A stretch of DNA of 64,000 nucleotides. It comes from Microvirga guangxiensis. GTDB lineage: Bacteria > Pseudomonadota > Alphaproteobacteria > Rhizobiales > Beijerinckiaceae. Position 1 is the first letter of the stretch. Every line of letters begins with the position of its first letter. Below are positions 26,975 through 37,197 of the stretch, in pieces. Position numbers and translations under genes: made by a program. The notes beneath the pieces were generated by a model. It ran no database searches. It was not told the origin of the DNA and was given only the letters and a program-made list of their open reading frames with translations. The stretch lies in NCBI RefSeq assembly GCF_900102135.1, contig NZ_FMVJ01000007.1:1-64000 (forward strand), in the 5' to 3' direction.

Positions 26975-28087
26975 CTAGGCCGGGACGTCGTCCAGGTTCT
27001 CGGGCTCCTTGATGGGATGTCCGTTATGCTCTGCCCTGAAGGCGGCAGAGGCTTGGTAGGCTTTCCGGCGGAGGCGCATGATGATGCCGAGGGGCTGATG
27101 GGCGGCAAGTCCGTGCCAGGGGCTGAAGGACAGGCCTTCATCGATGGCGGTGGCCTTGGCGTCGCTCCAGGCCTCCTGGGGAGCAACCGTGATGCGACCA
27201 ACGGGAATATAGGGAGACTCCTCCTCTGGCCACAAGACGGAGGCGTCCTCGACCGGCATCCGTTCGAGATCGGTGCAGAGCTGCACCCGCAACTCCCACT
27301 CGCCTCTGTGGGTGCGGAAGAAATCCACTACGGCCTCGCGCAGGCCATCGGGCTTTCCCGTCAGGTCGAGAGGGGCGTCCTTGAGAGCTTTCAGCTCGGG
27401 GCTGACCGGCGCGACGGAGATCTTGGCGATGTAGTCGCCGTAGCGGAGCGGAGCCTGCGAATAAAACGTTTCGCCCAGGATATGCGTCATCGGGTGGCCG
27501 CCGAGCGACTTGAGGGCGACGCTCTCACCGCCGAAAGCCTCGATCACGTTTTCCAACCCGCGGGAAAAGGCCGACACGACCTTTTTGGTCCGATCCAGCC
27601 GGTCGGTGGTCTTTTCCAGGAGCTTGAGGTTCTGGGCAAAGAGCTTCGGCGTGGCTTGGAATGCCGGACCGTTCACCAATACGAAGTCCTGCGTTCTGCC
27701 GCCCTCCGATCCCGGCAACCGCTCGCCATCGACTTCTGCGACCTTGATCGACAGGCCGCGCGGGGTGGACACGCTGTCGTCGAGGATGTCGCCCGGCGTG
27801 GTGGAAAGCCTCATGACCACCGGATAGGTGGCCGCTTTCGCGAAAAGGCCTTGAGCCAGGCTGCGAGGCAGATCCGGCAGAACCCGCAACTCCCCCTTCA
27901 GGACCCCATGACTCTTGGCATGGACGCTGCGCACCGCACGGCCGTAATCCTCGAACGTCTGTTCCCGAATCTTGCGCATGGAATCGAGGATCTGAGCCGC
28001 GATCTCCGCCTCATCGGGATGCGGCGTCTCGACGGAGGGGGCGTAGGGGATCAGAGAGGCGGGAGGCGTGGGGCGGCCTTGAGACAC
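26975..28087 (-). CDS. Catalase-family (heme) protein
   Basis: This is a shortened catalase-like protein of about 370 residues from a GTG at 28087 (GGAG six bases upstream). A frame open to 28165 lacks a good start. The distal-His region is [15 protein letters not shown], followed by [27 protein letters not shown] as in the catalase-like superfamily. LVNGPAF and [20 protein letters not shown] follow. Similar small proteins (y4iL-like) are annotated as catalase-related; whether they have catalase or peroxidase activity or instead act on lipid hydroperoxides is unknown. A role in peroxide defence with msrB fits the neighbourhood (inference). Confidence 0.82.
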   Translation of the reverse strand: MSQGRPTPPASLIPYAPSVETPHPDEAEIAAQILDSMRKIREQTFEDYGRAVRSVHAKSHGVLKGELRVLPDLPRSLAQGLFAKAATYPVVMRLSTTPGDILDDSVSTPRGLSIKVAEVDGERLPGSEGGRTQDFVLVNGPAFQATPKLFAQNLKLLEKTTDRLDRTKKVVSAFSRGLENVIEAFGGESVALKSLGGHPMTHILGETFYSQAPLRYGDYIAKISVAPVSPELKALKDAPLDLTGKPDGLREAVVDFFRTHRGEWELRVQLCTDLERMPVEDASVLWPEEESPYIPVGRITVAPQEAWSDAKATAIDEGLSFSPWHGLAAHQPLGIIMRLRRKAYQASAAFRAEHNGHPIKEPENLDDVPA

Positions 28088-28385
28088 GAGAGGCTCCGTT
28101 GAATTTTGTCCTTGAGGGCGACCGGAGGCAAAGCGGAACCGCAGCAATTGTTCCGAACCGGGCAAGCCTTTCGCGTCCCTGCTTTATTATCCGGCTCGGC
28201 GCTGCTAAAAGGCTCCCATGCCCATGGTTTTTCAGGCTCCAGCCGCGGCCCGCATCCGCGCGGCGCGAATTATCGGCCCGGCCTTTGCGTAAGCCGCGAA
28301 GGTCCGGGATTGCTGCCGTTCGCCCTAAAATGAAGCCTGATTTCTAAGCCCCGCAGCCAGGGGCCGCTTGGAACGATTGACCGTC

Positions 28386-31334
28386 ATGACCGATAAGCCC
28401 GAGAGCGCCGCTCGCGACTATTCCGAAACCCTGTTTCTGCCGCAGACCGAATTCCCCATGCGGGCTGGCCTGCCTCAGCGCGAGCCGCAATTCCTGCAGC
28501 GCTGGAACGAGATGAAGCTCTACGAGCGTCTTCGCGAGGTTCAGAAGGGACGCGACCGCTTCGTGCTGCACGACGGCCCTCCCTATGCCAACGGCAACAT
28601 CCATATCGGCCATGCCCTCAATAAGATCCTGAAGGATCTCATCGTCCGCTCGCAGGGCATGCTGGGCTTCGACTCCAACTACGTGCCGGGCTGGGACTGC
28701 CACGGCCTTCCCATCGAGTGGAAGATCGAGGAGGAGTATCGCGCCAAGGGCAAGAACAAGGACGAGGTGCCGATCGTCGAGTTCCGCCGCGAGTGCCGTG
28801 CCTTCGCGGAGAAGTGGATCGACGTGCAGCGCGAGGAGTTCAAGCGCCTCGGTGTCGGCGGCGACTGGTCGAACCCTTATCTTACCATGAGCTACGACGC
28901 GGAAGCACAGATCGCCCGCGAGATCATCAAGTTCGCGGTGAGCGACCAGCTCTATCGCGGCTCGAAGCCGGTGATGTGGTCTTCCGTCGAGAAGACCGCT
29001 CTTGCTGAAGCGGAAGTCGAGTATCACGAGAAGACCTCCACCACGATCTGGGTGAAGTTCAGGATCACCAACACCCTGGATGGTGACCTTGACGGCGCAT
29101 CGGTGGTGATCTGGACGACGACTCCCTGGACGATTCCTGCAAACCGCGCCATCGCCTATGGCGAGAACATCGCCTATGGCCTCTACAAGGTCACCGATGC
29201 CGCCGAGGACAACTGGGCAAAGGTCGGCGACCGCCTCGTGCTCGCCGACAAGCTCGCGGAGGACGTATTCAAGGCTTCGCGCGTTGCCGGTTACGAACGT
29301 GTGAAGGATGTGCTGCCGGTGATGATCGAGCGCTGCGCGCATCCGTTCCGCGGACTTGAAGGCGCGAATGGCTATTGGGACTTCGCGGTGCCGATGCTGG
29401 TCGCCGATTACGTCACCGACGATGCCGGTACGGGCTTCGTGCACACTGCGCCCGGCCACGGTGCGGACGACTACAACACCTACGTGAAGCATCGCGACGT
29501 GTTCGCCGCCTGCGGCACGAAGGAGGTGCCGCACACGGTGTCTCCAGACTCGTCCTATTTCCCCGATGTTCCGTTCTTCGCGGGCGAGCGCATCTACGAC
29601 GACAAGGGCAAGGATGCGGGTGCCAACGAAGCGGTGATCAAGAAGCTCGTCGAAGTCGGCGCGCTGATCGCGCGCGGTCGTCTGAAGCACCAGTATCCGC
29701 ATTCCTGGCGCTCGAAGGGGCCGCTCATCTTCCGCAACACGCCGCAATGGTTCATCTCGATGGACAAGCCGCTCGACGGCAAGGGCGACACGCTGCGTCA
29801 GCGCGCGCTCAACGCCATCGAGAAGACGGAGTGGGTGCCTGAATCCGGCGAGAACCGCATCAACGGCATGATCGCCAACCGTCCCGACTGGGTCGTCTCG
29901 CGTCAGCGCGCCTGGGGCGTGCCGATTGCCGTCTTCGTGAAGAAGGGCACCAACGAGATCCTCAAGGACGAGAAGGTCAACGAGGCCATCGCCGACGCTT
30001 TCGAGAAGGAAGGCGCGGACGCATGGTATGCGGATGACGGTTCGCGCTTCCTCAAAGCCGGCGGCTATGACCTGAACGACTACGAGAAGGTGAACGACAT
30101 TCTCGACGTGTGGTTCGATTCCGGATGCACGCACGCCTTCGCGCTCGAGAAGCGTCCCGACCTGCAGGTAAAGCGTAAAGTGGACGGCGGTCCCGATCAG
30201 GTCATGTATCTCGAGGGCTCGGACCAGCACCGCGGCTGGTTCCATTCCTCGCTGCTGGAGAGCTGCGGCACGCGCGGACGCGCGCCCTACGACATCGTCG
30301 TCACGCACGGTTTCACGCTCGATGAGCAGGGCCGCAAGATGTCGAAGTCCCTCGGCAACACGGTCGCGCCGCAATCCGTCATCAAGGAATATGGTGCGGA
30401 CATCCTGCGTCTGTGGACGGCTTCCGTCGATTACTGGGACGATCAGCGCATCGGTCCCGAAATCATCAAGACCACGGCGGAAACCTATCGCAAGCTGCGT
30501 AACACGATCCGCTGGATGCTGGGCTCGCTTGCGCATTTCCGTGACACCGACAAGGTCGAAGTCAGCGCGATGCCGGAGCTGGAGCGCTTCGTGCTGCACC
30601 GCCTCGTCGAACTCGACGGTGAGATGCGCGAGGCCTACAGCACTTACGACTACAAGCGTGTGGTAGCCCTGCTGAACTCGTTCATGACCACGGACCTGTC
30701 CGCGTTCTATTTCGACATTCGCAAGGACACGCTTTATTGCGATCCGATCTCGAGCGTTGCCCGCAAGAGCGCGCTGACCGTGATCGATCAGACGTTCCGC
30801 TGCGTGGCGACCTGGATCGCGCCGATCCTGGCCTTCACCGCCGAGGAAGCCTGGCTCGAGCGCTATCCGAATGCGGAATCGGTGCATCTCGAAACCTTCC
30901 CCAAGGTGCCCAGCGAGTGGCGTAACGATGCGCTGGCCGAGCGTTGGGCCAAGGTGCGCCGCGTTCGCCGCGTCGTCACGGGCGCGCTGGAGATCGAGCG
31001 TGCGCAGAAGCGCATCGGTGCAAGCCTCGAGGCGGCGCCCGTCGTGCACATTGCCGACGAGGGACTCTTCCAGGCCGTTCAGGGCCTCGACATGGCCGAG
31101 ATCTGCATCACCTCCGCCATTCAGGTCGTGAAGGGCGAGGGGGCTGAGAATGCCTTCCGTCTCGAAGATGTGAAGGGCGTCGCCGTAGTGCCGCAACTGG
31201 CTAAGGGCCGCAAATGTGCCCGCTCCTGGAAGGTCACGCCTGACGTGGGCAGCGATCCGGAATATCCGGATGTGACGCCCCGCGATGCGGCGGCTCTGCG
31301 TGAATGGGACAGGTTGAAGGCGGCTGCGGAATGA
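28386..31334 (+). CDS. ileS: Isoleucyl-tRNA synthetase
   Basis: This is a 982-residue class I synthetase with editing domain. The HIGH signature is in [16 protein letters not shown] (near residue 68) and the KMSKS loop is [10 protein letters not shown] (near residue 650). The editing region includes [14 protein letters not shown]. The C-terminal zinc-finger region is degenerate: only KCARSW is left of the usual CxxC pair set, so the second zinc site is probably lost. I chose ATG 28386 (MTDKPESA); a TTG at 28368 is possible. The 298-bp upstream gap shows no T-box or other riboswitch that I recognise. The stop overlaps lspA by four bases. Confidence 0.96.
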   Translation: MTDKPESAARDYSETLFLPQTEFPMRAGLPQREPQFLQRWNEMKLYERLREVQKGRDRFVLHDGPPYANGNIHIGHALNKILKDLIVRSQGMLGFDSNYVPGWDCHGLPIEWKIEEEYRAKGKNKDEVPIVEFRRECRAFAEKWIDVQREEFKRLGVGGDWSNPYLTMSYDAEAQIAREIIKFAVSDQLYRGSKPVMWSSVEKTALAEAEVEYHEKTSTTIWVKFRITNTLDGDLDGASVVIWTTTPWTIPANRAIAYGENIAYGLYKVTDAAEDNWAKVGDRLVLADKLAEDVFKASRVAGYERVKDVLPVMIERCAHPFRGLEGANGYWDFAVPMLVADYVTDDAGTGFVHTAPGHGADDYNTYVKHRDVFAACGTKEVPHTVSPDSSYFPDVPFFAGERIYDDKGKDAGANEAVIKKLVEVGALIARGRLKHQYPHSWRSKGPLIFRNTPQWFISMDKPLDGKGDTLRQRALNAIEKTEWVPESGENRINGMIANRPDWVVSRQRAWGVPIAVFVKKGTNEILKDEKVNEAIADAFEKEGADAWYADDGSRFLKAGGYDLNDYEKVNDILDVWFDSGCTHAFALEKRPDLQVKRKVDGGPDQVMYLEGSDQHRGWFHSSLLESCGTRGRAPYDIVVTHGFTLDEQGRKMSKSLGNTVAPQSVIKEYGADILRLWTASVDYWDDQRIGPEIIKTTAETYRKLRNTIRWMLGSLAHFRDTDKVEVSAMPELERFVLHRLVELDGEMREAYSTYDYKRVVALLNSFMTTDLSAFYFDIRKDTLYCDPISSVARKSALTVIDQTFRCVATWIAPILAFTAEEAWLERYPNAESVHLETFPKVPSEWRNDALAERWAKVRRVRRVVTGALEIERAQKRIGASLEAAPVVHIADEGLFQAVQGLDMAEICITSAIQVVKGEGAENAFRLEDVKGVAVVPQLAKGRKCARSWKVTPDVGSDPEYPDVTPRDAAALREWDRLKAAAE

Positions 31335-31939
31335 TCAAAGGCGAAGGCTCCCAGGCGCCGGTTCCCGACGCGAATGTCCCGAACACCGCTCCGCAGCGCT
31401 CCCGCGCTGCGGGCAAGCCCCGTGGCGCGAGGAAGGCAAAGGCGGCTCAAGGAAGCCTTTCCGTTGCTGCGATCCTTGGCTTCTCGGCGGCCTTGATCAC
31501 CCTGATCCTCGATCAGGCGACCAAGATCTATACCCTGTTCGTGTACGATCTGCCCCTGAAGGAGCCGGTAGAGTTCGCCCCCTTCATCAACCTGATCGTG
31601 GTCTGGAACCGGGGCATTTCCTATGGCCTCTTCCAGCAGGACGGGGATCTAGGGCGATGGGTGCTCATCATCGTCTCCATCCTGGCGGCGATCGGATTAT
31701 CCATTTGGATCCGCCGGACTAGGGCCAAGCTCCTTGCCTTGTCCTTGGGGCTGATCGTGGGCGGGGCCATCGGCAATGTCATCGACCGGCTGGCCTATGG
31801 GGCTGTATTCGATTTCATCCAGTTCCAGGTGGGAGACTGGTCCTGGTACGTGTTCAACGTGGCGGATGCCGCCATCGTTGCGGGTGTGGTTGGATTGCTT
31901 TATGACTCCTTTGTCCTGGAGCCGCGGCGAGGCCGCTAA
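31331..31939 (+). CDS. lspA: Lipoprotein signal peptidase
   Basis: LspA is an inner-membrane aspartyl protease that removes the signal peptide of prolipoproteins. The protein has 202 residues from an ATG overlapping the ileS stop (ATGA), the usual ileS-lspA coupling. The catalytic Asp pair is Asp152 (NVIDRLAYG) and Asp179 (FNVADAA), and four hydrophobic helices are visible. The first ~41 residues are a basic, Ala/Lys/Arg-rich cytosolic extension not found in typical LspA (about 160-170 residues); its role is unknown. Confidence 0.93.
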   Translation: MIKGEGSQAPVPDANVPNTAPQRSRAAGKPRGARKAKAAQGSLSVAAILGFSAALITLILDQATKIYTLFVYDLPLKEPVEFAPFINLIVVWNRGISYGLFQQDGDLGRWVLIIVSILAAIGLSIWIRRTRAKLLALSLGLIVGGAIGNVIDRLAYGAVFDFIQFQVGDWSWYVFNVADAAIVAGVVGLLYDSFVLEPRRGR

Positions 31940-32016
31940 TCCTCAAGCTGCCTTATGTTCGCCCTAAAGAGCGATCAGGCGTTCCAGGCATAATGAGAAA
32001 CAATGGTGGGTGTGCC

Positions 32017-32655
32017 ATGAAGGGAATGAAGATCTTTGGCCTTGCGGGTGCTTTCGCGCTCGCGCTCGGCGCCTCGGCTGCCTCGGCCCAGGAAGGCGAA
32101 CTCTTTAAGAACCTGCTTGGCAATATTGGTATTATTCCCAAAGACAAAGAGCCGATCATCTATAACGAGCGCGCACCCCTGGTGCTGCCGCCGAAGATGG
32201 ATCTCCCGGCTCCGGCAGCCCCCAACGGTGCTGAGGCGAATAACACCAACTGGCCCAAGGACCCTGACCTAGCCGCGCGCCGCAAGGCTGCCGCCGAGGC
32301 TCGGACGCCTGTTACAGCTACCGATTTCTACAAGAACAGCGAAGGCAAGCGTCTCTCGATCGAGGAGATCCGGGCTGGCCGCAATCCGAACCAGCGTGCC
32401 GGTCTTCCGGAGCCTTCGGGCGGCTGGTCGAACGAGAACAGCCGCATGACCCCGGACGAGCTGCGCTCCTTCTCCACAGAGAAGAAGGCTGAGCTGTCCG
32501 GTGACGGAATCGAGCGCCGCTACTTGAGCGATCCGCCGCAAAATCTCCTGAAGGCAGCTCCCGGTGCTGCTCTCAAGGCCTCTGCCGATCCTGTTCCTAT
32601 GGGCGATCCCGACAGCCCGCAGGCCTTTATCGCACAGCAGAACCGCAGGCGATAA
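32017..32655 (+). CDS. DUF3035 / BamF-like periplasmic protein
   Basis: The protein has about 212 residues from ATG 32017 (an ATG at 31993 is also in frame) with a signal peptide ending near residue 24 (ASAASAQEG). I see no lipobox, unlike the Caulobacter BamF described as a lipoprotein. The segment YNERAPLVLPPKMDLPAPA fits the DUF3035/BamF conserved N-terminal motif. The C-terminal part is Pro/Asn/Arg-rich and probably disordered. BamF is a subunit of the outer-membrane barrel-assembly machine in some alphaproteobacteria; I infer a similar envelope role. It precedes two M16 peptidase genes. Confidence 0.65.
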   Translation: MKGMKIFGLAGAFALALGASAASAQEGELFKNLLGNIGIIPKDKEPIIYNERAPLVLPPKMDLPAPAAPNGAEANNTNWPKDPDLAARRKAAAEARTPVTATDFYKNSEGKRLSIEEIRAGRNPNQRAGLPEPSGGWSNENSRMTPDELRSFSTEKKAELSGDGIERRYLSDPPQNLLKAAPGAALKASADPVPMGDPDSPQAFIAQQNRRR

Positions 32656-32677
32656 AGCACTGCCAAATCCTTCCTCC

Positions 32678-32710
32678 TTCAGGCGAACGGGCACCCCCGC
32701 TTCGCCTGAA
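32678..32710 (+). terminator. Hairpin downstream of the BamF-like gene
   Basis: A 9-bp stem (32678-32686 with 32702-32710) has a 15-base loop and is followed by AAAA rather than T on the plus strand. It could be a weak terminator or processing hairpin. Confidence 0.35.
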
Positions 32711-32871
32711 AACGTTCTGGGGCCTCGCAAAGCCAAGCCTGTTCACCCCTTCAGGCGCAAACCATGTCGCACCTCGAAGGCATCCTGCCTCGCTTGCTTG
32801 CTCCCCCGATTGGACTATTCCCGTAGGGATTATCCTACGAAACGATTTGATGCGTTTAAGGTTGAACCGAC

Positions 32872-34203
32872 ATGAAGACTGCCTCCAAGCCCATTCTCAG
32901 AGCCGATGCCTCATCCTTCGGGCACACGGAAGGCAGCGGTCCGAACTTGTCCTCGTTTACTCTCGACAACGGTCTCGATGTTGTGGTGATCCCCGATCAT
33001 CGCGCTCCCGTCGTCACGCACATGGTGTGGTATCGCAACGGCTCGGCTGATGATCCGATCGGCCAGTCCGGCATCGCGCATTTTCTCGAGCATCTGATGT
33101 TCAAGGGCACGGAGAAACATCCGGCTGGCGAATTCTCAAAAGTCGTGTCCGGGCTTGGCGGTCAGGAGAATGCCTTCACGTCCTTCGACTATACGGCTTA
33201 CTTTCAGCGCGTGACGCGCGAGAACCTGAAGGTCATGATGGAGTTCGAAGCGGACCGCATGACCAATCTTCTGCTGGAAGAATCCGTCATCGCTCCTGAG
33301 CGCGATGTTGTGCTCGAAGAGCGCCGCATGCGTGTGGAAACCGATCCTTCCGCTCAGCTTTCCGAAGCCATGGCCGCGTCTCTCTTCGTGCATCATCCCT
33401 ATGGCATTCCGATCATCGGCTGGATGCATGAGATCGAGACTCTCAACCGCGATCATGCGCTTGATTACTACAAGCGTTTCTACACCCCTGAGAACGGCAT
33501 CCTCGTCGTCGCAGGCGACGTGACCGCCGACGAGGTGCGCCGTCTGGCCGACACGACCTATGGCCGGATCGCCCCGCAGGGCAAGCGCCCGTTGCGCGTG
33601 CGTCCGCGTGAGCCCGAGCCTGTGGCTGCGCGCCATATCACGGTGGCCGATCCGAAGGTCGAGCAACCGACGATGCAGCGGCTCTATCTCGTGCCGTCTT
33701 GCCGCACAGCTTCCGAGCGCGACTGCTATGCGCTCGAGCTTCTTGCCGAAGTGATCGGCGGCGGCCCGACATCGTATCTCTATCGTAAGCTCGTGATGGA
33801 GCGCGGCATCGCGGTGAATGCCGGCGCGTGGTACATGTCGTCCGCCATGGAAGACACGCGCTTCTGCGTCTATGCGGTTCCGGCCGAGGGCGTCTCATTG
33901 TCCGCGCTCGAAGAGGCCGTGGATCAGGTGCTCAAGACAATTCCGGCCGAGGCGCTCGATCTCGAATCCATTGAGCGCGCCAAGACGCGCCTCGTAGCTG
34001 AGACGATTTATTCCACCGACAGCCAATCGTCGCTCGCTCGTATCTACGGTTCCGCTCTCGCCATCGGCGAGACGATCGAAGACGTGCGCCGCTGGCCGGT
34101 GGAAATCGAGACTGTGCTCAAGGAGGATCTCGCCTCCGCCGCCGAGTGCTATCTCGTCGCCCGCCGCTCCGTGACGGGCTATCTGCAGAAGTCGGCATCC
34201 TGA
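32872..34203 (+). CDS. M16B zinc peptidase (catalytically competent)
   Basis: This 443-residue member of the insulinase/mitochondrial processing peptidase family has an intact inverted zinc motif: His70, Glu73 and His74 (HFLEH). The downstream Glu in the ERDVVLEERRMRVE segment (about 149-150) is the third ligand. The N-terminal and C-terminal halves show the usual two-domain repeat. No signal peptide is obvious, although a hydrophobic leader could be missed. It is 26 bases upstream of a second M16 homologue that lacks the zinc motif, so the two likely form a heterodimer like alpha/beta MPP (inference). Confidence 0.9.
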   Translation: MKTASKPILRADASSFGHTEGSGPNLSSFTLDNGLDVVVIPDHRAPVVTHMVWYRNGSADDPIGQSGIAHFLEHLMFKGTEKHPAGEFSKVVSGLGGQENAFTSFDYTAYFQRVTRENLKVMMEFEADRMTNLLLEESVIAPERDVVLEERRMRVETDPSAQLSEAMAASLFVHHPYGIPIIGWMHEIETLNRDHALDYYKRFYTPENGILVVAGDVTADEVRRLADTTYGRIAPQGKRPLRVRPREPEPVAARHITVADPKVEQPTMQRLYLVPSCRTASERDCYALELLAEVIGGGPTSYLYRKLVMERGIAVNAGAWYMSSAMEDTRFCVYAVPAEGVSLSALEEAVDQVLKTIPAEALDLESIERAKTRLVAETIYSTDSQSSLARIYGSALAIGETIEDVRRWPVEIETVLKEDLASAAECYLVARRSVTGYLQKSAS

Positions 34204-34229
34204 CCGCCTGCATGGAATCTGAGGTAAAG

Positions 34230-35507
34230 ATGACCGCTTCCGTAGAAACCCTGTCCTCATCCCCGACCACCGTGAAGGCTCTGACCTCCGCGAGCGGTGT
34301 CGAGGCATGGCATGTTGAATCCGATGTGGTGCCGCTGATCGCGGTCTCCTTCATTTTTGAAGGCGGATCGGCGCATGATCCTGCGGACAAGCCCGGCGTC
34401 GCGCAGATGCTGGCGCGCCTGCTCGACGAGGGTGCAGGCGAATATGATTCCGATGCCTTCCAGGAGCGTCTGGCCGGACGTGCCATCGAACTGTCCTTCA
34501 ATGCAGGCAACGATGCAATCGGCGGTTCGCTGAAGACGCTCGTCAAGCATGCGGATGAGGCCTTCGACCTGCTACGCCTGGCGCTCGTCGAGCCGCGCTT
34601 CGATCAGGATGCCATCGAGCGCGTGCGTGCGCAGACCATTGCGGGATTGCGCTATCAGCAGAACGATCCGGGCGTGATGGCCACGCGTCGCTTCTTCGAG
34701 GAAGGGTTTGCCGGGCATGCTTATGGCCTTCCGACTTCGGGCACGCCGGAAAGCGTCGCCGCGATCACGCGCGACGATCTCATCGCCATGCATCGCGCGA
34801 TGATCGCGCGTGGCCGTGTGAAAATCGCAGTCGTCGGCGCGATCTCTTCCGAAAATCTGTCGGTGCTGCTCGATAAGGTTTTCGGCTCGCTTCCCGAAGC
34901 GAAGGCGCTCTCCGTCATAGAGCCGACCGGTTTGCAGAAGATCGGCTCGCGCATCGTCGTCGATCTCGACGTGCCGCAATCGGTCATCCGCTTCGGCACG
35001 CCGGGTATCGCATGGCGCGACCCCGGCTTCATCCCGGCCTATGTGCTCAACCACATCTATGGCGGCGGCTCCTTCACCTCGCGCCTTTTCCAGGAAGTGC
35101 GCGAGAAGCGCGGCCTGGCCTACAGCGTGGGAACATCGCTCGTAAGCTATCGCGCGGCTTCGATGACCTGGGGTTACACCGCCACCAAGAATGAGCGCGT
35201 GGTGGAATGCCTCGATGTGATCGCGAGTGAGATGATGCGCCTCAAGGAAGAGGGGCCCTCCGACGAGGAGCTGCAGAAGGCGAAGGATTACCTCACCGGC
35301 TCCTATGCGCTTGGCTTCGACACCTCGACCAAGATCGCCCACACCCTCGCGCAGATTGCCTTCGAAGGGCTCGGCATCGACTATATCGGCCGCCGCAATG
35401 CCCTGGTCGCATCCGTTACGCAGGCTGATATCCGCAAGGCCGCCGAGCGCATCTTCGGTGACGGCAAGATGCTCACCGTGATCGCAGGGCGTCCGACGGG
35501 GCTCTGA
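34230..35507 (+). CDS. M16 peptidase homologue lacking the zinc motif
   Basis: This 425-residue M16 family protein starts at ATG 34230 (TGAGG upstream). The place of HxxEH is GVAQMLARLLDEGAGEY, so the catalytic ligands are missing and the protein is probably a non-peptidase partner. Typical later motifs are present (GYTATKNE, KDYLTGSYALGFD). It follows the active homologue directly, and this active/inactive pairing is common in Rhizobiales. It may shape substrate access in a heterodimer; the substrate is unknown. A terminator follows. Confidence 0.88.
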   Translation: MTASVETLSSSPTTVKALTSASGVEAWHVESDVVPLIAVSFIFEGGSAHDPADKPGVAQMLARLLDEGAGEYDSDAFQERLAGRAIELSFNAGNDAIGGSLKTLVKHADEAFDLLRLALVEPRFDQDAIERVRAQTIAGLRYQQNDPGVMATRRFFEEGFAGHAYGLPTSGTPESVAAITRDDLIAMHRAMIARGRVKIAVVGAISSENLSVLLDKVFGSLPEAKALSVIEPTGLQKIGSRIVVDLDVPQSVIRFGTPGIAWRDPGFIPAYVLNHIYGGGSFTSRLFQEVREKRGLAYSVGTSLVSYRAASMTWGYTATKNERVVECLDVIASEMMRLKEEGPSDEELQKAKDYLTGSYALGFDTSTKIAHTLAQIAFEGLGIDYIGRRNALVASVTQADIRKAAERIFGDGKMLTVIAGRPTGL

Positions 35508-35533
35508 GCCTGCGAACTCAGACTTGAACGGCG

Positions 35534-35557
35534 AAAGGGGGCGAAGGCCCCCTTTTT
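35534..35557 (+). terminator. Rho-independent terminator after the M16 pair
   Basis: A 9-bp stem (35534-35542 with 35547-35555) is followed by T runs. A second palindromic block follows at 35558-35591. Confidence 0.85.
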
Positions 35558-35591
35558 CTTATCATTTTTTGATAAGTGTCAGTCACTTATC
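35558..35591. promoter_or_regulatory. Overlapping alternative hairpins upstream of pgi
   Basis: The hexamer CTTATC (35558-35563) can pair with GATAAG (35571-35576), and GATAAGTG (35571-35578) can pair instead with CACTTATC (35584-35591). The two hairpins share one arm and cannot form together. The block lies about 80 bases before the pgi start. Confidence 0.4.
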
Positions 35592-35671
35592 GGCATCCCC
35601 TAGCCGCCACCCTATCTCTGCCCTAAAGTTCCGCTTCCCTTTCTTGAACGAGAACAAGTCGGAGTACCCGC

Positions 35672-36988
35672 ATGGCCCTGCAGCAATCGATCGATCTGGC
35701 CCTGGAGACCACCATTGGGGAGGGCGGTCTTTCGCAAGGTGCGTTCGAGGTGGCCCTCGAGGCTGTGGGCAAGGCCATGGAGCGACTGGCGCAGGATGAT
35801 GCTTCGGGACGGCTGCCGCTGCTGCACATGCCGCGTACGAGCGACGATCTCGCTGCGGTGAAGGAAGCTGCCGCCTGGCTCCGGATGGATGCGACGGATG
35901 TGGTGTTCCTCGGCACCGGCGGATCGAGCCTGGGCGGTCAGACGCTGGCCCAGCTGAAGGATTATGCTGTGCCGGGCGTCGGCCGCTTCACCGAAAGCCC
36001 GCGCGTTCACTTCCTCGACAATCTCGACCCCATCACCTTCGATCATCTGCTGCACAAGCTGCCGCTGTCCTCGACGCGTTTCGTAGCGATCTCGAAATCC
36101 GGCGGCACAGGCGAGACTCTGATGCAGACCATCGCGGTGCTCTCCGCCCTCGAGAAGGCGGGCTTGAAAGCCATGCCGAAGGACATGTTCCTCGGCCTGT
36201 CGGAGCCGCGCAAGGAGGGTGGCAAGAACGCTCTGCGCGATCTTCTGGAACCCGAGGGCGTGCGCTTCTTGGAGCACCACACGGGGATCGGCGGGCGCTA
36301 TTCCGTGCTGACCAATGTGGGGCTGCTGCCCGCTGCCGTGCTGGGGCTCGACGTCTCCGCCATCCGCCAGGGCGCGGCTGAAGCCTATGAGCCGTTCCGC
36401 AATGGCAGTGCCGCCAAGGATGCGCCGGCGGCGCTTGGCGCTGCGCTCAATGTAGCGGCTGCAAAGGAAGGCAAGGGCATTGCCGTCACCATGGCCTATG
36501 CCGACCGTCTTGAGCGCTTCACCCGCTGGTGGGTGCAGCTCTGGGCTGAAAGCATCGGCAAGGACGGCAACGGCACCCAGCCTGTGGCCGCGATTGGTCC
36601 GGTCGACCAGCACAGCCAGCTCCAGCTCTATCTCGCCGGGCCGAACGACAAACTGTTTACCGTCATGACGACCGGCGTGGCCGGACAGGGCCCGCTGATG
36701 GACGAAAAGCTCTCCAAGCGTGCGGGCGAGCCGGGCTTCGGCGGCAAGCGCATCGGCGATCTTGTGGCGGCCCAAGGGCGCGCCACGGCCGATACCTTGG
36801 CCAAGAACAGCCGTCCGACGCGGCGCATCCACATCGAAAAGCTCGACGAGCGCGCCGTGGGCGAGTTGCTGATGCATTTCATGCTGGAGACGATCCTGAC
36901 CGGCTACGCGCTCGGCGTCGATCCGTTCGATCAGCCCGCCGTGGAGGAGGGCAAGATCCTCGCCAAGCAATATCTGGCGCAGGGGTAA
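35672..36988 (+). CDS. pgi: Glucose-6-phosphate isomerase
   Basis: This 438-residue cytosolic enzyme interconverts glucose-6-phosphate and fructose-6-phosphate. It has the phosphoglucose isomerase signatures VVFLGTGGSSLGGQTL, AISKSGGTGETLMQ and GPVDQHSQLQL, plus the C-terminal catalytic Lys segment (DQPAVEEGKILAK). The length matches the shorter isomerase group rather than the ~540-residue enzymes. GGAG precedes the ATG. Its leader contains a block of competing hairpins that may regulate it. Confidence 0.95.
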   Translation: MALQQSIDLALETTIGEGGLSQGAFEVALEAVGKAMERLAQDDASGRLPLLHMPRTSDDLAAVKEAAAWLRMDATDVVFLGTGGSSLGGQTLAQLKDYAVPGVGRFTESPRVHFLDNLDPITFDHLLHKLPLSSTRFVAISKSGGTGETLMQTIAVLSALEKAGLKAMPKDMFLGLSEPRKEGGKNALRDLLEPEGVRFLEHHTGIGGRYSVLTNVGLLPAAVLGLDVSAIRQGAAEAYEPFRNGSAAKDAPAALGAALNVAAAKEGKGIAVTMAYADRLERFTRWWVQLWAESIGKDGNGTQPVAAIGPVDQHSQLQLYLAGPNDKLFTVMTTGVAGQGPLMDEKLSKRAGEPGFGGKRIGDLVAAQGRATADTLAKNSRPTRRIHIEKLDERAVGELLMHFMLETILTGYALGVDPFDQPAVEEGKILAKQYLAQG

Positions 36989-37053
36989 GAACATCCCCGC
37001 CTTCCTCCCCGGGCCTGCTGCGGGGGGCACGGCCTTCAGCGCCGTAAGACCTG

Positions 37054-37078
37054 CATGGCCGGGACATGCCCGGCCATG
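37054..37078. terminator. GC-rich hairpin downstream of pgi
   Basis: A perfect 10-bp stem (37054-37063 with 37069-37078) lies between pgi and mutL. It lacks a T run. A short GAACAT-C-ATGTTC palindrome follows at 37084-37096. Confidence 0.45.
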
Positions 37079-37197
37079 ATCAGGAACATCATGTTCTCAC
37101 CTTGCGAATCGGCAGGGGAATAACGTCGCGGCTTCTGGCATCGGCGGCGTTCAATCCCTATCTTCTTGCTTCCGAATCCCTAGACCAGAAGCGTCTC

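Noticed and set aside
28088..28385. T-box or small gene upstream of ileS
   Set aside because: No T-box motif was seen, and the open frame at 28099-28347 has no homology or ribosome site.
28344..31196. A 950-residue minus-strand open frame opposite ileS
   Set aside because: It is exactly antisense to ileS and has no recognisable motif; GC-rich codon usage commonly leaves such frames open.
35612..37030. Minus-strand frame opposite pgi
   Set aside because: Antisense shadow of a well-recognised isomerase.
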